Shown piece after piece: positions 1 through 7,903 of a stretch of 52,023 nt of DNA. The stretch spans positions 1 to 52,023 of the forward strand of contig CAVEXN010000014.1 of NCBI GenBank assembly GCA_963620035.1. The letters run 5' to 3'. The notes beneath the pieces were generated by a model that saw only the letters and a program-made list of their open reading frames with translations, was not told the origin of the DNA and did not search any database. Each line of letters begins with the position of its first letter. Positions within the stretch are counted from its first letter, which is position 1. The DNA comes from F23-D06 sp963620035 (GTDB lineage: Bacteria; Bacteroidota; Bacteroidia; Bacteroidales; WCHB1-69). A program made the position numbers and the translations under genes.

Positions 1-206
1 TCGCCTTCAGGGAGGGCGCGGTGAAGCACATCTACTTCATCGCCGAGACCAAGGGCTCCATGGATTCGATGCAGCTCAAGGCTGTGGAGAAAGCGAAAAT
101 CAAGTGTGCGGAGCGGCTCTTCAATGATGTTTCGACCTCGAGGGTGAGGTATCACAAGGTGGACAGCTACCAGACATTGCTTGACATAATGAAGGATATG
201 GATTAA
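1..206 (+). CDS. Type III restriction enzyme, Res subunit, C-terminal end (partial)
   Basis: The reading frame is open from base 3 to a TAA at 204-206, so the gene begins outside the window and only about 67 codons are visible. The residues FIAETKGSMDS followed by an EKAKIKCAERLF stretch resemble the extreme C-terminus of Res subunits of type III restriction-modification systems. In that family the E-x-K of such a motif (here ETK) is part of the PD-(D/E)xK nuclease site that cuts DNA after ATP-dependent translocation. The matching Mod methyltransferase should lie to the left, outside the window. The gene converges with the CNNM/CorC gene, and the two stop codons share the TTAA at 203-206. The family call rests on a short C-terminal match only. 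Confidence 0.75.
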   Translation, partial: AFREGAVKHIYFIAETKGSMDSMQLKAVEKAKIKCAERLFNDVSTSRVRYHKVDSYQTLLDIMKDMD

Positions 207-1489
207 GCCGGTGATGCTTTGGGCGTGATGAGCACTTTGTCAATACGGTTGTGGTCAATGTCCACGATTTCGATGTGGTAATTGAGGAAATCGAAATTGT
301 CGCCTATCTCGGGGGTCTTTTCGATATGGTCAAGCACGAAGCCTGCCACGGTTGAGTAGTCCACATCGTCGAAATCGATTTCAAAACCGTTGATGACATC
401 CAGAAGGACATCGATAGGGGCGTTTCCGTTCACGAGCACCGAATTGTCGTCGCGAACATAAATGTCCGGCTCCACGATTTCCTCCTCCTCGGGGATTTCT
501 CCGACAATGTTTTCCATAATGTCATGCAGCGTGATGATGCCCTCCAGTTCGCCGAACTCGTTGAGCACCACACTGAAATAGATCTGTTCTTTGCGGAATT
601 CGTTGAGGATGTCCTGGGCATCCGTAGTGTCGGAGAATACCAACGGCTTGAAGAGCATATCGTTGACGGGAGTACCGTCTTTTTTGATTTCGTGCATGAA
701 GAACTCTTTCACGTTCAGCGCGCCCAAAAAGTTCTCGATGTGCTTGTCGCAGACCAGCACCTTGCTGCTTTTGAATGTGAAGAGTTGTGCGGTGAATTCA
801 TCTTTCGGGAGGTTGAAGTCTATCCATTCCACTTCCGAACGGTGTGTCATGATATGTTTTGCGCGCTTGTCGGCAAAATAGAAAACCTTTTCGTGAATCT
901 CGTTCTGGTCTTCCTCGATAACCCCCGATTCTTCTGCTTCTCTGAGCATGTTTTTGATTTCGTCTTCCGTGATGAGGTTGTCGTTGTGCTTGATGCCCAA
1001 AAACTTGTTGACAATTTTAGTGGAACCGGAAAGCAGTTTGACCACGGGGCTGAAAATGCGGCTGATGACGAACATGACGGGAGCTACGCGCAGCGATGCC
1101 CGTTCGGGGTTGGAGAGCGCGACCGTCTTTGGCACCAGTTCTCCGAAAACAATAGTTACGAACGTGACCAACAGGATGCTGACAATCACGGCCGTGGTTT
1201 GGGACGCTGCCGCCGGCATCTTCGTCCATTCCAGCAGCGGAACGAAATATTTGGCAACCGCGCTGCCTCCGATGAAACCGTTGACCAGACCGATGAGGGT
1301 GATGCCGACTTGGATGGAGGCCAGAAAATCCTCCTGGTCTTCCTGCAATTTCAAGGCAAAACGCACCCCTTTGCGGTGTTTGTCGGCATATTGCTCGATA
1401 CGCGCTTTTTTGAAAGACACAATGGCAATCTCGCTGAGCGAGAAAAAGCCGTTGAGCAATATCAGTAGCAGGATTACCAGTATGTCCAT
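203..1489 (-). CDS. CNNM/CorC (HlyC/CorC) family membrane protein with DUF21 and CBS domains
   Basis: This 428-residue protein has the standard family layout. An N-terminal DUF21 membrane domain (about residues 1-190) carries several hydrophobic helices, including the signature ILLNGFFSLSEIA and the later FGELVPKTVAL. Two CBS repeats follow (about 205-330), the second containing FGELEGIITLHDIMENIVGEI. A CorC/HlyC transporter-associated domain closes the protein (about 345-425). Relatives are inner-membrane proteins tied to Mg2+/Co2+ efflux, with the CBS pair binding adenine nucleotides. The older 'hemolysin' label is not supported by anything seen here. The ATG is one base after the stop of the upstream PQ-loop gene, so the two are probably cotranscribed. 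The transported ion cannot be told from sequence. Confidence 0.88.
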   Translation of the reverse strand: MDILVILLLILLNGFFSLSEIAIVSFKKARIEQYADKHRKGVRFALKLQEDQEDFLASIQVGITLIGLVNGFIGGSAVAKYFVPLLEWTKMPAAASQTTAVIVSILLVTFVTIVFGELVPKTVALSNPERASLRVAPVMFVISRIFSPVVKLLSGSTKIVNKFLGIKHNDNLITEDEIKNMLREAEESGVIEEDQNEIHEKVFYFADKRAKHIMTHRSEVEWIDFNLPKDEFTAQLFTFKSSKVLVCDKHIENFLGALNVKEFFMHEIKKDGTPVNDMLFKPLVFSDTTDAQDILNEFRKEQIYFSVVLNEFGELEGIITLHDIMENIVGEIPEEEEIVEPDIYVRDDNSVLVNGNAPIDVLLDVINGFEIDFDDVDYSTVAGFVLDHIEKTPEIGDNFDFLNYHIEIVDIDHNRIDKVLITPKASPA

Positions 1490-1490
1490 G

Positions 1491-1781
1491 TTATCGTTGT
1501 TTTTGCTGTAAGTCTCGCCGGTTCTGCTCTATGTATTTGAAATACAAGAAAAGGTCGCATGAGACAATGACGAGGTTCATGGCATAGAGCCAGACGACCC
1601 AATTGCCGGGCTCGTTTACGAGTTTGTGAATGATGCCGAAAATATAACCGATGATGATGATGATCATGAAAAAAGGACTTTTGCCGATGACAATTTTTGT
1701 TTTCAGGGATTTGACGATGGATACCGGCCAACTGCAGGCGAAGCAGACAAGCATAATGATTTCAAAGATGTATTTTGTCAT
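1491..1781 (-). CDS. Small PQ-loop (SemiSWEET-like) membrane protein
   Basis: The protein is 96 residues when started at MTKYIFEIIML. The frame is open for 29 more codons upstream, but that extension is not hydrophobic in a useful way and runs into the promoter region. Three hydrophobic segments are visible, and the stretch CSWPVSIVKSLKTKIVIGKS matches the PQ-loop motif region of small bacterial three-helix proteins. SemiSWEET relatives dimerise and move sugars or other small solutes, but no substrate can be assigned here. The stop lies one base before the start of the CorC-like gene, which implies cotranscription. A TATCTTTG -7 box on the minus strand at 1858-1865 fits as the promoter. Confidence 0.7.
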   Translation of the reverse strand: MTKYIFEIIMLVCFACSWPVSIVKSLKTKIVIGKSPFFMIIIIIGYIFGIIHKLVNEPGNWVVWLYAMNLVIVSCDLFLYFKYIEQNRRDLQQKQR

Positions 1782-1857
1782 GAAGTCAAGAGAAAGGTTA
1801 GTATGTTGTTGGAATACACTATAATAAGTTTTCGTTTGTATGCTGTGCGAACAGCGG

Positions 1858-1865
1858 CAAAGATA
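1858..1865 (-). promoter_or_regulatory. Bacteroidetes -7 box (TATCTTTG) for the PQ-loop/CorC operon
   Basis: Read on the minus strand this is TATCTTTG, matching the TAnnTTTG -7 consensus of the Bacteroidetes primary sigma factor. It is 77 bases upstream of the PQ-loop ATG. No convincing -33 TTTG is seen at the usual distance. The interval 1782-2082 between the divergent genes holds this box and the plus-strand promoter at 1900-1929; no further gene is visible in it. Confidence 0.5.
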
Positions 1866-1899
1866 CACTATTTTTCAAAATCATAACCTGTCAATATTG

Positions 1900-1929
1900 T
1901 TGATAGTCTTGTCAAAAACACTATTTTTG
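1900..1929 (+). promoter_or_regulatory. Bacteroidetes promoter (TTG, 19 nt, TATTTTTG) for the T9SS type B gene
   Basis: TTG at 1900-1902, a 19-base spacer, and TATTTTTG at 1922-1929 match the Bacteroidetes -33/-7 promoter arrangement. Transcription would run rightward into the secreted protein gene, leaving a leader of roughly 150 bases before the preferred ATG. Confidence 0.55.
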
Positions 1930-2082
1930 CGGCGTGAATGTGATGTGCGGGTGAGTTTGGAAGCAGAATGGAAACAGATATGGCGTTAAAGCCTTTTGAC
2001 GGCATTTCCGATGCAACAGAAGCCCCGGCATATTCGTTCAATAGACGATGATATAATGCTAAAACCGACTTTTATGCAAGAT

Positions 2083-4506
2083 ATGAAAATTAAAACAGGA
2101 AAGAAGAGAGGAGCGGCGCTGTTGTTGGCATTGCTCTGCATGACGCTGGTTAGTCCGGAGACCTTGGCCCAAAGTTACACGTACCGCTGTTGGGATCCGA
2201 GCACGCATCCTGAAGACAGAGAACTCAACTTTATGAACCTCGGCGATGAGACGCATCCATACGTCAAGTGCCGGAAAGGAAATTCATATAATGATTTCAA
2301 CACCCAGGCCGCTTCAATCGGCACGAGCGTGACTTCAACCCACAAACTGATCACGGAACAGGCCGATGACCCGACAAGATGTTATCAGTCGGGCAGCACG
2401 TACCCGCACGAGCCGGTTCTTCCGCCGGCATGGGACGGTGACCCAAACCACCGTCTTGACAAGGTTATACAGATTGGTTGCTATAAGGAACAGAGCCCTT
2501 GCACCAAAAGTGCAGAGATAGAATACTGGTTCAAGCCGCAGATAGATTCCAGTGTGCTGCTCATCTATTTCTCGTTCTCGGAACAAGATGTGAACGACCA
2601 CGGCAGCGGCATGTCGGGTGGCGGCGGATACTGCAAGAATCCCCGTTTCTACATCGAGGTGCTCGACGGCCAGACCGGCAACCTGATTTCCGGAGGCTAC
2701 TACAAGAACAAGACCACCTCTTGTGAACCCGGCACCACCAACAACACGAATTGGCCTTATAACCGGTTCCTTGCCGTCCCCAGCGGTGTGGATGCCGGCA
2801 ACGATTGCAATTCCACGCCGGACGATTACGGCATCACCACCTATTATTGGGCTTATCCTGAAGCCACCCCCACGACTTTCAACATGAGGGTGTGCCCGAG
2901 AAACCAAGTGCAGTCGCCCGCCGACGGGGGTGACAACCGCGTATCAATCAAATGGTTCGAGTACAAGCCTCTGGCGTTCGACCTTACCTCATATGCCGAG
3001 CAGGGCAGGGCGGTCAAACTGCGCATCAGAACGCAGGCATGCAGTTGTACCGCTCATTGGGCATACGGCCTCTTCGCCGCCAAGATGGTGTCCGGCAAAA
3101 TCAACGTGGATGCATGCGGCGACGAGCCCATCACGCTTTCGGTGCCGTGGGGCTTCAATGAGCCTACCTACACCTGGAAGCGCGGTCAGCTGAATGCCGA
3201 CGGCCTGGTGAACGAGAGCACAGTCCGCGCACTCGATATGGAGGCCGAAGGCATCGGGGGAAGCGTCTATGATGTGGTGCTCGACCGAGCCGCCGGCGCA
3301 CGCGTGTACCCTTACTACCGCTGCGAGATGAAGTCCTACACGGGCGTGCCGTTCACCTACGAGGCCTACATCAAGAGCTACTACATCGAGCCGAAGTTCA
3401 CTTACGAACAGGTGGTTGACCAGGACAACCCTTGCCAGCACGTGATTCAGTTCACCAACCAGAGCCGCATCGGCGAGGTGACACCTCACAACACTGATGA
3501 CCGTTATGATACGACATGGCGCCCCGTGAAGCGCATAGAGTGGTTCTATCAGAAAGACGACGGAACTTTCCAGGCTTTCGGCACGGGTGATACTATCCCC
3601 AGGGTGAACTTTTCCACCGCGGCGGGCATCAATCTCGACAACTTCGACTTTGACAATGATTCTGTAACGATCAAACTGGTGATTCAGGACTCGTTGCAGA
3701 AATGCAGCGACACGCTGCGGCAGAATATCGCCCTCGACCCCTCGTTTGTGAGCATCGGCCGCTCGGCCACCGAAACGGTAATCTGCGAGAGTCAGCTGCC
3801 GTGGTTCTACAACCGCGCCAAATATCAGGAGACGTACCGCTTCGACCGCGCCGGCACGATGGAGTGCCGTATCGGCGAGGACTTCGGCGACAAGTCGTGG
3901 AACGGGTGCGACAGCATCGTGACGGTGACGCTCCGCGTGACGACACCGGAGGTGGAGATCATTGAGCTCGGCGACTATTGCGACTCGTTCCGGACTGTGC
4001 TCAGCGTGGTGCCGGTGGCGGGGTCCGACTTTGAGGCGGATGAGATAAATGTCAAGAAGTGGAACGGCGATTCGTTGACCACGGGTCGTCTGCTGACGGT
4101 GGAACGCGCCGGCATGTACACGGCAGAGGTGGAAATCGGAGAGACGGGATGCTCCACGTCGGCAACCTACCGTATAGCCGCCTGTAAGCCTTTCATGAAC
4201 CTGCCCAACACGATAACGCCCTCAAACCGCGACGGTCTGAACGACTGCTTCGAGATACCGCAGAAAGACCTGATCAAGTCGCTGGAGTTCACGGTGTTCA
4301 ACCGCGCCGGCCAGGTGGTTTACCATACCAAGGACGTGAACTTCAAGTGGTGCGGCGGCTACCAGAACGAGGACCTGCCCGACCATTCCGGCAATGGGTC
4401 AAACGATGACAGATGGAACAATCAAGTGTATGTATATACCTTGAAGATAGTGGATTACAACGGGAAACCCTATCCGGTCATCAAAGGATCGATACTTGTG
4501 ATGTAA
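2083..4506 (+). CDS. Secreted protein with T9SS type B (gliding-motility, CHU_C-like) C-terminal domain
   Basis: I start at the ATG at 2083 because it gives a clean signal peptide (basic start, hydrophobic run LLLALLCMTLV, cleavage after LAQS). Earlier in-frame ATGs at 1996, 2056 and 2074 exist. The 807-residue product has a long extracellular middle rich in aromatic and cysteine residues, with no enzyme motif I recognise. The last 85 or so residues (FMNLPNTITPSNRDGLNDCF, then FNRAGQVVY, ending KGSILVM) match the gliding-motility-associated C-terminal domain that directs cargo through the type IX system. It is expected to cross the outer membrane and be surface-bound or released. It stands alone between its own promoter and panB. 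Its function is unknown. Confidence 0.85.
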   Translation: MKIKTGKKRGAALLLALLCMTLVSPETLAQSYTYRCWDPSTHPEDRELNFMNLGDETHPYVKCRKGNSYNDFNTQAASIGTSVTSTHKLITEQADDPTRCYQSGSTYPHEPVLPPAWDGDPNHRLDKVIQIGCYKEQSPCTKSAEIEYWFKPQIDSSVLLIYFSFSEQDVNDHGSGMSGGGGYCKNPRFYIEVLDGQTGNLISGGYYKNKTTSCEPGTTNNTNWPYNRFLAVPSGVDAGNDCNSTPDDYGITTYYWAYPEATPTTFNMRVCPRNQVQSPADGGDNRVSIKWFEYKPLAFDLTSYAEQGRAVKLRIRTQACSCTAHWAYGLFAAKMVSGKINVDACGDEPITLSVPWGFNEPTYTWKRGQLNADGLVNESTVRALDMEAEGIGGSVYDVVLDRAAGARVYPYYRCEMKSYTGVPFTYEAYIKSYYIEPKFTYEQVVDQDNPCQHVIQFTNQSRIGEVTPHNTDDRYDTTWRPVKRIEWFYQKDDGTFQAFGTGDTIPRVNFSTAAGINLDNFDFDNDSVTIKLVIQDSLQKCSDTLRQNIALDPSFVSIGRSATETVICESQLPWFYNRAKYQETYRFDRAGTMECRIGEDFGDKSWNGCDSIVTVTLRVTTPEVEIIELGDYCDSFRTVLSVVPVAGSDFEADEINVKKWNGDSLTTGRLLTVERAGMYTAEVEIGETGCSTSATYRIAACKPFMNLPNTITPSNRDGLNDCFEIPQKDLIKSLEFTVFNRAGQVVYHTKDVNFKWCGGYQNEDLPDHSGNGSNDDRWNNQVYVYTLKIVDYNGKPYPVIKGSILVM

Positions 4507-4533
4507 ACAGGCACTGTCTTTTGCGGAAAATGC

Positions 4534-4541
4534 TATTTTTG
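4534..4541 (+). promoter_or_regulatory. Bacteroidetes -7 box (TATTTTTG) before panB
   Basis: TATTTTTG lies 20 bases upstream of the panB ATG and matches the TAnnTTTG consensus. The TTTTG at 4519-4523 is too close to be a standard -33 element, so the box is supported mainly by its sequence and position. Confidence 0.45.
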
Positions 4542-4560
4542 CCGCCTTGAAAATTAACGG

Positions 4561-5385
4561 ATGATGTCACAGTATCTTTCTGAAAACGTCAGCAAAATCA
4601 CGACAAACACGCTGCAGCGAATGAAATGCAAAGGTGAACGTATCGCAATGCTGACGGCGTACGACTATTCTATTGCCACCTTGCTGGACATGGCCAAGAT
4701 TGACGTGATCTTGGTGGGTGATTCCGCCGCCAATGTGATGGCGGGTTACCGGACGACACTGCCTATTACGCTCAACGAGATGATTTACCATGCCTCATCC
4801 GTGGTCCGTGCCGTAAAAAGGGCTTTGGTTGTCGTGGATATGCCTTTCGGAACTTATCAGGGAAATTCCAAGGAAGCGCTTAATTCGGCCGTCCGCATCA
4901 TGAAAGAGTCGGGCGCAGATGCTGTCAAACTGGAAGGCGGCTCTGAGGTGTTGGAATCCATTGACAGAATCTTGAGCGCCGGCATACCCGTGATGGGACA
5001 TCTTGGTCTTACACCGCAATCCATCAACAAATTCGGCACTTACGCAGTGAGAGCAACTACTGACGATGAGGCAGAGAAGTTGGTCGAGAACGCCAAGTTG
5101 CTTGAGGAACACGGCTGTTTCTCTTTGGTCTTGGAAAAGATACCGGCAACCTTGGCAAAGACGGTAACAGAAAATCTGACCATCCCCACGATTGGCATAG
5201 GAGCCGGCGGTGCAACCAGCGGTCAGGTACTTGTGTTTCATGATATGATGGGTATCACGCAGCAGTTTTCTCCGCGTTTCTTACGCCGCTACCTCAATTT
5301 GAGCGAGGAGATTGTCGGGGCAATAGAGCATTATATTGAAGATGTCAAGAACTGCAGTTTCCCGAATGAATCCGAGCAGTACTGA
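4561..5385 (+). CDS. panB: 3-methyl-2-oxobutanoate hydroxymethyltransferase
   Basis: PanB transfers a hydroxymethyl group from 5,10-methylene-tetrahydrofolate to 2-oxoisovalerate, giving ketopantoate, the first committed step of pantothenate and CoA synthesis. It is cytoplasmic. At 274 residues it has typical family length. Recognisable motifs are MLTAYDYSIA, the metal-binding LVGDSAANVMAGY, DAVKLEGGSE, VMGHLGLTPQ and the C-terminal IPTIGIGAGGATSGQVLV. The RluA-type gene starts inside its last 20 bases, which suggests translational coupling of two otherwise unrelated functions. No panC or panD is in the window. Confidence 0.95.
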   Translation: MMSQYLSENVSKITTNTLQRMKCKGERIAMLTAYDYSIATLLDMAKIDVILVGDSAANVMAGYRTTLPITLNEMIYHASSVVRAVKRALVVVDMPFGTYQGNSKEALNSAVRIMKESGADAVKLEGGSEVLESIDRILSAGIPVMGHLGLTPQSINKFGTYAVRATTDDEAEKLVENAKLLEEHGCFSLVLEKIPATLAKTVTENLTIPTIGIGAGGATSGQVLVFHDMMGITQQFSPRFLRRYLNLSEEIVGAIEHYIEDVKNCSFPNESEQY

Positions 5386-6082
5386 ACAGGCAATGCGTCT
5401 TTTGGAGGGGCGTGTGCTTTATGAGGACAACCATCTGCTGATATTGAACAAGAGGGCAGGCGAGATTGTTCAAGGCGACAAGTCGGGAGACGAGCCGCTG
5501 TTGGAACTTGCCCGCAGCTATATTCGCGAAAAGTGTCAAAAGAAGGGTAATGTGTTCTGCGGTCTGGTGCATCGTATCGACAGGCCGGTGAGCGGCGCAG
5601 TGGTTTTTGCCAGAACCTCAAAGGCTTTGGCCAGAATGAACGAACTGGTGAAACAACGCCGCATCTGCAAGGTGTACTGGGCAATAGTGGAAGGAACTTC
5701 GCCCGAGGTTGAGGCTACATTGGTGCATTATATGCAAAAAAACGAGCGGACAAACAAGAGTTATGTGTCCAAAGCAGAAAAACAGGGCTGGCAGCGTGCT
5801 GAATTGAAATACTTATTGATTGGAACATCAGAGCGTTATAGTCTTCTTGAGATTGAATTGCATACGGGACGACATCATCAGATAAGGGCACAACTTGCCG
5901 CAGTGGGGAATCCTATCAAAGGAGATGTCAAGTATGGCGCACGTCGCGCTTGTGAAGACGGATCAATAATGCTACACGCCCGCGAACTCCGTTTTGAGCA
6001 TCCGGTCACTCACCAGGTTGTTTCTGTCCTTGCCGAGCCTTTCAATTCCCTGTTCAGAAAGATAGGCGGCCTGAAAGAGTAG
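5366..6082 (+). CDS. RluA family pseudouridine synthase
   Basis: The family isomerises specific uridines in rRNA or tRNA to pseudouridine. The 238-residue protein begins at the ATG at 5366, overlapping panB by 20 bases; ATGs at 5336 and 5393 are alternatives. The catalytic aspartate sits in GLVHRIDRPVSGAVVFARTS, matching the family HRLDxxTSG motif with small changes. The later LLEIELHTGRHHQIRAQLAA is the second family signature. There is no S4 domain ahead of the catalytic domain, so it belongs with the short RluA/RluC-like members. The exact uridine target cannot be read from sequence. Confidence 0.9.
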   Translation: MNPSSTEQAMRLLEGRVLYEDNHLLILNKRAGEIVQGDKSGDEPLLELARSYIREKCQKKGNVFCGLVHRIDRPVSGAVVFARTSKALARMNELVKQRRICKVYWAIVEGTSPEVEATLVHYMQKNERTNKSYVSKAEKQGWQRAELKYLLIGTSERYSLLEIELHTGRHHQIRAQLAAVGNPIKGDVKYGARRACEDGSIMLHARELRFEHPVTHQVVSVLAEPFNSLFRKIGGLKE

Positions 6083-6115
6083 CTTTTCCTTTGCGGCTGG
6101 ATTTCCGGACGATAA

Positions 6116-7048
6116 TCAGAGTTTTTTCAGGTCCTTGATCCGGTAACTGCCGTATTTCGATCTCTTTATGGCCGGGTTGTAATAAGTCTCATCCGACTGG
6201 ATTTGTTTTTTCCCGAAAACATATTCCGCAATGAAATTGTCAATCAGATTGAACTCTTGAGGATAGATTCCGGCCACTTCATGAGCCAGTCCTGTATATC
6301 TGCGTATATGGAAAGGATAGTCGTATTTGCAGAAACGTTTGGCCAAGGCGTTGCTGCCGAACATGCCTTGATTGAAAACGCGGATCTGCTTGTACGGCAC
6401 GAGACGGTCTTCAGTTCCATGGCACAACAGGGTAGGGGCAGGCGGCTGAATGCGGTACTTGACGTTGCCTTTACGCGACAAAACGCTGCCCGAAAAGGAG
6501 ATGACTCCGGCATAATGGAAAGAATCGGGGAGATGTTCTGCGCCGTGTATCCGGTTTCCGAGAAAATAGTCTGCCTGCAGTACCGTGATGGCGCCGGCAC
6601 TGCTGCCAAGAGTCACGATTTGGTTAGGATCGATTTGGAAGTCAGAACGGCGCTGAAGACTGTCAAGGATGAAGCCTGTGGCGGAGATCAGGTCTTCGCC
6701 CGCCATGTCAACGGCATGCTTGAATTTTTCCAGGCCTGAAACCAAGGTGTATTTTTTGAATCCTTTCAGGCCGAGCCGGTAGTCGATGGCGATGACAACC
6801 CAGCCTTTGTCGTTGTAATACTGCTGCAGTTTCGTGATTTGATGGTCGTCGCGCGCCCCGGACACGAAACCGCCTCCGAAAACGAAAACCATACAGCTTT
6901 GTTCGTCATTCTGCTGTTGCGGCACATATACGTCCATCAAGAGACGGTTGGTGTCTTTGACGGCATATTCAAAAGTCAGTTTCTGCTGCGGACAGGCAGT
7001 TCCGGCAATCAATAAAGACAGTAGGGAGAGGAGAAACTTTCTGTTCAT
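6116..7048 (-). CDS. Secreted alpha/beta-hydrolase (esterase-like, BD-FAE/acetyl-hydrolase type)
   Basis: The frame stays open upstream through the tRNA-Ser gene, but the ATG at 7048 gives a natural signal peptide (MNRKFLLSLLSLLIAG) and a 310-residue protein. The mature part shows the oxyanion region FGGGFVSG (about residues 57-64), the nucleophile elbow GSSAG with serine near residue 150, an acid in GTEDRLVPY and a histidine in GLAHEVAG. This is the full triad of the fold. Such enzymes cleave ester bonds on acetylated sugars, lipids or peptides in the periplasm or outside the cell. A cysteine at residue 19 lacks a good lipobox, so I do not call it a lipoprotein. Substrate unknown. Confidence 0.85.
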   Translation of the reverse strand: MNRKFLLSLLSLLIAGTACPQQKLTFEYAVKDTNRLLMDVYVPQQQNDEQSCMVFVFGGGFVSGARDDHQITKLQQYYNDKGWVVIAIDYRLGLKGFKKYTLVSGLEKFKHAVDMAGEDLISATGFILDSLQRRSDFQIDPNQIVTLGSSAGAITVLQADYFLGNRIHGAEHLPDSFHYAGVISFSGSVLSRKGNVKYRIQPPAPTLLCHGTEDRLVPYKQIRVFNQGMFGSNALAKRFCKYDYPFHIRRYTGLAHEVAGIYPQEFNLIDNFIAEYVFGKKQIQSDETYYNPAIKRSKYGSYRIKDLKKL

Positions 7049-7072
7049 CGGACAGAATCTACACTGATTAAG

Positions 7073-7159
7073 CGGAAAGTGAGGGATTCGAACCCCCGGA
7101 AGTTGTGACACTTCGGCGGTTTTCGAAACCGCTGCCTTCAGCCACTCGGCCAACTTTCC
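7073..7159 (-). tRNA. tRNA-Ser (anticodon CGA)
   Basis: Read on the minus strand, a 7-bp acceptor stem (GGAAAGT paired with ACTTTCC) encloses a D arm, an anticodon arm with loop TTCGAAA and five-pair stem GCGGT/ACCGC, a long variable arm typical of serine tRNAs, and a T arm with loop TTCGAAT. The anticodon is CGA, reading UCG. The discriminator base is G and CCA is not encoded. Length is 87 bases. A minus-strand TATTTTTG lies 26 bases upstream. Confidence 0.95.
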
Positions 7160-7184
7160 GTAGAACTCTTTTCAAGAGCGGCTG

Positions 7185-7192
7185 CAAAAATA
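7185..7192 (-). promoter_or_regulatory. Bacteroidetes -7 box (TATTTTTG) for tRNA-Ser
   Basis: The minus-strand TATTTTTG followed by GC lies 26 bases ahead of the tRNA 5' end, the same arrangement as for tRNA-Met in this window. No clear -33 element is seen. Confidence 0.5.
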
Positions 7193-7212
7193 CAAAAATT
7201 ATCGTGCGCCCG

Positions 7213-7899
7213 TCATTTTTTTGCAACATACATAATGCAGATGCCGAATGTGAATTTGCGGTAGTTGACGGTAGTGAATCCAATGCGGCGCAACAACGGC
7301 ACAATGGTGTCCTCTTTTGGGAATCTGATGATGGATTCGGGCAGATAACGATAGGCTTTTCCGTTTCCGGAGATGATTTTGCCGATGGCAGGTAGTATGA
7401 AACGCGCATAAAGCCGGAAGCATTCCGCCAGAAACTTTCGGTCAGGGTACGACAGTTCCAATATGACCATAATGCCTCCCTTTTTCAGCACGCGGTGCAT
7501 CTCAGAAAGTCCGGTCTCCAAATGTTCGAAGTTGCGTATGCCGAAGGCTACGCTGACCCTGTCGAAGCTGCCCGCCGCAAAGTCGAGCGCCTCGCAGTCG
7601 CCTTGACGGAAGATGATGTTTCCTCCTGCCTTTTTGCGTGCCACTTCGAGCATTTTCACCGACAGGTCAATGCCGGTCATACTGCTTCCTGTCGGGGCTT
7701 TCTTGGCGGCGGCGATGGCGAAATCGCCCGTGCCCGTGGCAATGTCAAGCATTTCTATCGGTGTATCCGTCTTTGTCAATATGCGAACGGCACGAGCCCT
7801 CCAAATGCGGTCTGTGCCAAATGAAAGCAGATGGTTCAGCAAATCATAATGTGGCGCAATGCCGTCAAACAGAGCTTTTATCATTTTTCTTGATGGCAT
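7213..7899 (-). CDS. menG: Demethylmenaquinone methyltransferase (UbiE/MenG)
   Basis: This SAM-dependent enzyme adds the C-methyl group to demethylmenaquinone, the last step of menaquinone synthesis. The ATG at 7899 gives 228 residues; the open frame further upstream overlaps menA and has no family resemblance. Family features are FDGIAPHYDLLNHLLSFGTD near the N-terminus, the SAM-binding MLDIATGTGDFAIAAA, GIDLSVKMLEVARKK, and VSVAFGIRNFEHLETGLSEM. It starts four bases after the menA stop and is the last gene of a five-gene minus-strand run. Placing the prenyltransferase and the methyltransferase together supports the menaquinone role over ubiquinone. Confidence 0.93.
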   Translation of the reverse strand: MPSRKMIKALFDGIAPHYDLLNHLLSFGTDRIWRARAVRILTKTDTPIEMLDIATGTGDFAIAAAKKAPTGSSMTGIDLSVKMLEVARKKAGGNIIFRQGDCEALDFAAGSFDRVSVAFGIRNFEHLETGLSEMHRVLKKGGIMVILELSYPDRKFLAECFRLYARFILPAIGKIISGNGKAYRYLPESIIRFPKEDTIVPLLRRIGFTTVNYRKFTFGICIMYVAKK

Positions 7900-7903
7900 A
7901 GCA

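Noticed and set aside
524..1468. 314-codon open frame antisense to the CorC-like gene
   Set aside because: The opposite strand encodes a clear multi-domain protein; the antisense product has no domain, leader or promoter and is His/Glu/Val-biased as expected of a shadow frame.
203..1489. Hemolysin
   Set aside because: The family is often so labelled, but the protein is a DUF21/CBS/CorC ion-transport-type membrane protein with no toxin feature.
6992..7048. Lipoprotein signal on the esterase
   Set aside because: The residues before the cysteine (AGTAC) lack the usual Leu/Val/Ile at -3, so ordinary signal-peptidase cleavage is as likely.
6116..7153. Longer esterase start within the tRNA
   Set aside because: The extra N-terminus is translated tRNA sequence; the ATG at 7048 gives a normal signal peptide.
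7068..7409. 113-codon minus-strand frame across tRNA-Ser
   Set aside because: Its C-terminal part is the tRNA itself, a common false frame, and the rest overlaps menG in another frame.
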